Shown here: one piece after another, positions 61,864 through 64,000 of the stretch
How positions within the stretch are numbered: the stretch's first letter is position 1
Layout of the letters: the number at the start of each line of letters is the position of its first letter
Origin: Streptomyces sp. ICC1
Lineage (GTDB): Bacteria; Actinomycetota; Actinomycetes; Streptomycetales; Streptomycetaceae
Assembly (NCBI RefSeq): GCF_003287935.1
Contig: NZ_CP030287.1
Span: 620,001-684,000, forward strand
Reading direction: 5' to 3'
Length of the DNA stretch: 64,000 nt
The notes under the pieces: model-generated
Told to the model about the DNA's origin: nothing
Seen by the model: the letters and a program-made list of their open reading frames with translations, nothing else
Database searches by the model: none
Made by a program: the position numbers and the translations under genes

Positions 61864-63906
61864 ATGAGCTGGCTCAGGGCGCTGAAGGAGACCGCCCGGT
61901 CCGGATTGAAGGTCGAGCGGACCCGCCTGGAACCGCTGATCGCACTTCGCGGCGCCGCCGGGCTCGCGATCGTCATCGGTGTCAGCCTGGCCCTGCTCGG
62001 CCCGGGCGCCGCCGCCAGCTCGGCCTTCGGCGCCTTCATGGCCGCCATCGCCACCTTCCAGCAGAGCTGGCGCCCGCGCCCGGTGCTTGCCCTCGCTTCC
62101 GGACTGACCCTCGCGGCCAGCACGTTCATCGGCTATCTCGTCGGCTCCTCGCACACCGCGGCCGTCCTCGCACTGCTCACGGTGTGGACCTTCGCCGCCG
62201 CAATGGCCTGGGTGGCCGGACCGACCACTGGGATCATCGCCTCCAGCAACGTGGCGATCCTGCTGGTCACTGTCACCCTGCCGACCTCCGTCGCGCAGGC
62301 CGCCGGGCATGCCGCGCTGATCGCCGCGGGCGGTGTGGTACAGGCCGCCCTCATCGTCCTGCTGCCGGTCCGCCGATGGGGCGCGCAGCGCGACGCCCTC
62401 GCGGACGCCCTGGCCGCAGAGGCCGACTACGCCCGCCGGCTGCGCCACGACCCGGTCGCCCCTTTCGACCCGCAGCCGCTGATGACCGCCCGCGCCGCGG
62501 CCGCAGTCACCCGCAGCCAGGCCCGCCGCCGCCCCGGCGAACTGCACGGCGCCCGCGGGCTCGCCGAACATATCCGGCTGGTGTTGGCGCTGCTCGCCGA
62601 CCCCGCCGCAGGCGCCCCCGAAGAAGGTCCGGCCCGCGACCGGGTGCGTGACCTCCTCGCGGCTGCCGCCACGGTGCTCGACACGTCCGCCCACGCGATC
62701 CGGCACGGGCAGCCGGTAGGAGTCCCCGGGCCGGCCCTCGCCGTGCTCAAGTCGTCCGACACCGGGGACCTGCTGACCGGGGCCGCGCACCGGGCCGCCG
62801 GGCGCCTGGCCGCCCTGCTCGACGATGTGCTGGAAACCGCCGCCCCTGGAACAGGGAGCGCGCCTCCCGAAGAAGCGATGCTGCGGCCCACGCTGCCCCG
62901 GCTGATCCCGCTCGCACTGAAGGCAGTCCGCGCCGAACTGCGCCCCGCCTCACCGGTCTTCCGGCACGCCATGCGGGTCTCGGCGGTCGTCCCGGCCGGC
63001 TATCTCATCGGCCACGCGCTGCCCTTCGGCCACACGTACTGGGCTCCCATGGCGTCCGTGATGGTCATGCGCCCCGACTTCACTCAAACCTATTCACGCG
63101 CCGTCGGCCGCTTCGGCGGCACCCTCGTCGGGGTCGCCCTCGCCACCGGCATCGTGCAGCTCGCCCAGCCTGGCACATACCTCTCCGGGTTCCTCGCGGT
63201 GATCAGTGCAGGCCTGGTGTACGTCCTGATGCGCACCGGCTACGCCGTCTCGCAGGTCTTCGTCTCCGCGTACGTCGTCTTCCTCCTCGGCATGGCCGGA
63301 GGGCGCTGGGACCAGACCGTGACCGACCGGGTCGCGCTGACCCTCATCGGCGGACTCCTGGCCATGGCCGCGTACGCGCTCTACCCGGCCTGGGAGACCC
63401 CACGGCTCCGTCCTCGCCTCGCCGACTGGCTGGCGGCGAACGGGCGCTACGCAGCCGTCGTTCTCAGCCAGTACGCAGATCCCCCGGGCGCCCGCCGAGC
63501 CGACGTGCGCGAGGCGCTGCTGGCCGTACGGGAGGCTCGCATCGCCTGGCATGACGCGGTGGAGCGGGCCTCAGGCGAACCGGTACGCCACCGCGGCCTG
63601 TCCCGGGCCGCGGCCGACGACGCGGGCCAAGCTCTGGCCCTGCTGGGCCGCAACGCGATGCTATTGGAGGCGTACTTGCCGGAGCGTGGCCAGGCCCCCG
63701 TCCCCGGCGCGGGCAACCTGGCGGCCGTACTGCGCACCGCGACCGAGCAGGCGGCGAGGCAGATCCGCGAGCGGAAGGTACCGGACTGGACGCCGGTACG
63801 GGCCGCCCTCCCACCCTGTGACACCCCCGACTCCGCGGTCCTCTTCAGCCGCGTGACACTCCTCGCAGACGCCCTGGACGACCTGTCGAACGCAGTGCGC
63901 CCCTAA
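61864..63906 (+). CDS. FUSC-family inner membrane protein
   Basis: This 680-aa protein has two blocks of about five to six helices (residues about 30-180 and 355-510), each with FUSC-like motifs (ASSAFGAFMAAIATFQQSW; FGHTYWAPMASVMVMRPDFT). Soluble helical segments lie at 180-350 and 510-680. The second block has the FUSC signature TYSRAVGRFGGTLVGVALAT, as in aromatic-acid efflux AaeB-like and YccS-like proteins. Transport of an aromatic or small molecule is possible, unproven. ATG 61864. Confidence 0.85.
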   Translation: MSWLRALKETARSGLKVERTRLEPLIALRGAAGLAIVIGVSLALLGPGAAASSAFGAFMAAIATFQQSWRPRPVLALASGLTLAASTFIGYLVGSSHTAAVLALLTVWTFAAAMAWVAGPTTGIIASSNVAILLVTVTLPTSVAQAAGHAALIAAGGVVQAALIVLLPVRRWGAQRDALADALAAEADYARRLRHDPVAPFDPQPLMTARAAAAVTRSQARRRPGELHGARGLAEHIRLVLALLADPAAGAPEEGPARDRVRDLLAAAATVLDTSAHAIRHGQPVGVPGPALAVLKSSDTGDLLTGAAHRAAGRLAALLDDVLETAAPGTGSAPPEEAMLRPTLPRLIPLALKAVRAELRPASPVFRHAMRVSAVVPAGYLIGHALPFGHTYWAPMASVMVMRPDFTQTYSRAVGRFGGTLVGVALATGIVQLAQPGTYLSGFLAVISAGLVYVLMRTGYAVSQVFVSAYVVFLLGMAGGRWDQTVTDRVALTLIGGLLAMAAYALYPAWETPRLRPRLADWLAANGRYAAVVLSQYADPPGARRADVREALLAVREARIAWHDAVERASGEPVRHRGLSRAAADDAGQALALLGRNAMLLEAYLPERGQAPVPGAGNLAAVLRTATEQAARQIRERKVPDWTPVRAALPPCDTPDSAVLFSRVTLLADALDDLSNAVRP

Positions 63907-64000
63907 AGACATCCCTTCCCGGGGTCTAAGCAGACCTATTCCTACCACCGGTATGACCGGAGCGGATTCCCGTCAGCCATTCGGCCGCCCCTACTGCGAC

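Noticed and set aside
61627..62790. 387-aa minus-strand frame at the start of the FUSC gene
   Set aside because: It is antisense of the FUSC coding region with low complexity. The plus strand carries clear membrane helices and the FUSC motif.

Overview
The window is high-GC, Streptomyces-like actinobacterial DNA. GTG and TTG starts are common, ATGA/GTGA overlaps are frequent, and the gene families (type VII secretion with WXG100 proteins, an MsiK-like sugar-ABC ATPase, a HATPase_c regulator) fit that genus. No rRNA, tRNA or CRISPR array was seen.

Layout. 1-3.2 kb: copper-related membrane genes (CopC, a CopD/CtaG fusion cut by the left window edge, and an unrecognised membrane protein), then a decayed BadF-type kinase. 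4.0-22.1 kb: a type VII secretion (T7SS/ESX) locus. It has a beta-helix/double-AAA+ protein, a mycosin-like protein that has lost two catalytic residues, EccC, EccD, EccB, two small WXG100 proteins, a large repeat protein, a YbaB-like protein, a third WXG100-like protein and a CpnT-like toxin N-terminus. The last gene ends abruptly against an arsenic island. 22.1-28.2 kb: arsenic genes (frameshifted arsC, two arsR, aquaglyceroporin, ArsO-like monooxygenase, ArsP-like permease, Acr3, two small proteins) with ArsR-type palindromes. 28.2-32.1 kb: a graveyard of IS1182, recombinase and Tn3 remnants. A 1587-bp IS with perfect 26-bp terminal repeats and a 5-bp target duplication sits in the Tn3 remnant. 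32.5-35.4 kb: an LtrA stub, a short upstream ORF, an RsgA-type GTPase, and a methyltransferase-GNAT fusion. 35.6-36.5 kb: ISAzo13 and IS6 remnants.

36.5-46.3 kb: a sugar operon with an MsiK-like ATPase, LacI regulator, binding lipoprotein, two permeases, GH130 phosphorylase, GH13 glucosidase and phosphomannomutase. GH130 enzymes release mannose-1-phosphate and the mutase would convert it to mannose-6-phosphate, so import, phosphorolysis and entry into central metabolism are encoded together. 47.0-56.8 kb: a nitrogen-scavenging cluster with a urea transporter, ureA, a His-tailed CbiX-like protein, ureB, ureC, ureF, ureG, ureD and two ammonium transporters. There is no ureE, and the CbiX-like protein is a plausible nickel-handling substitute. 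57-64 kb: an MFS transporter, decayed TetR and AbiEii/LuxR remnants, an anti-sigma-type ATPase and a FUSC membrane protein.

From 22 to 36.5 kb and 58.9 to 60.4 kb the sequence is dominated by breakpoints, frameshifts and truncated genes, consistent with a recombination-prone accessory region.
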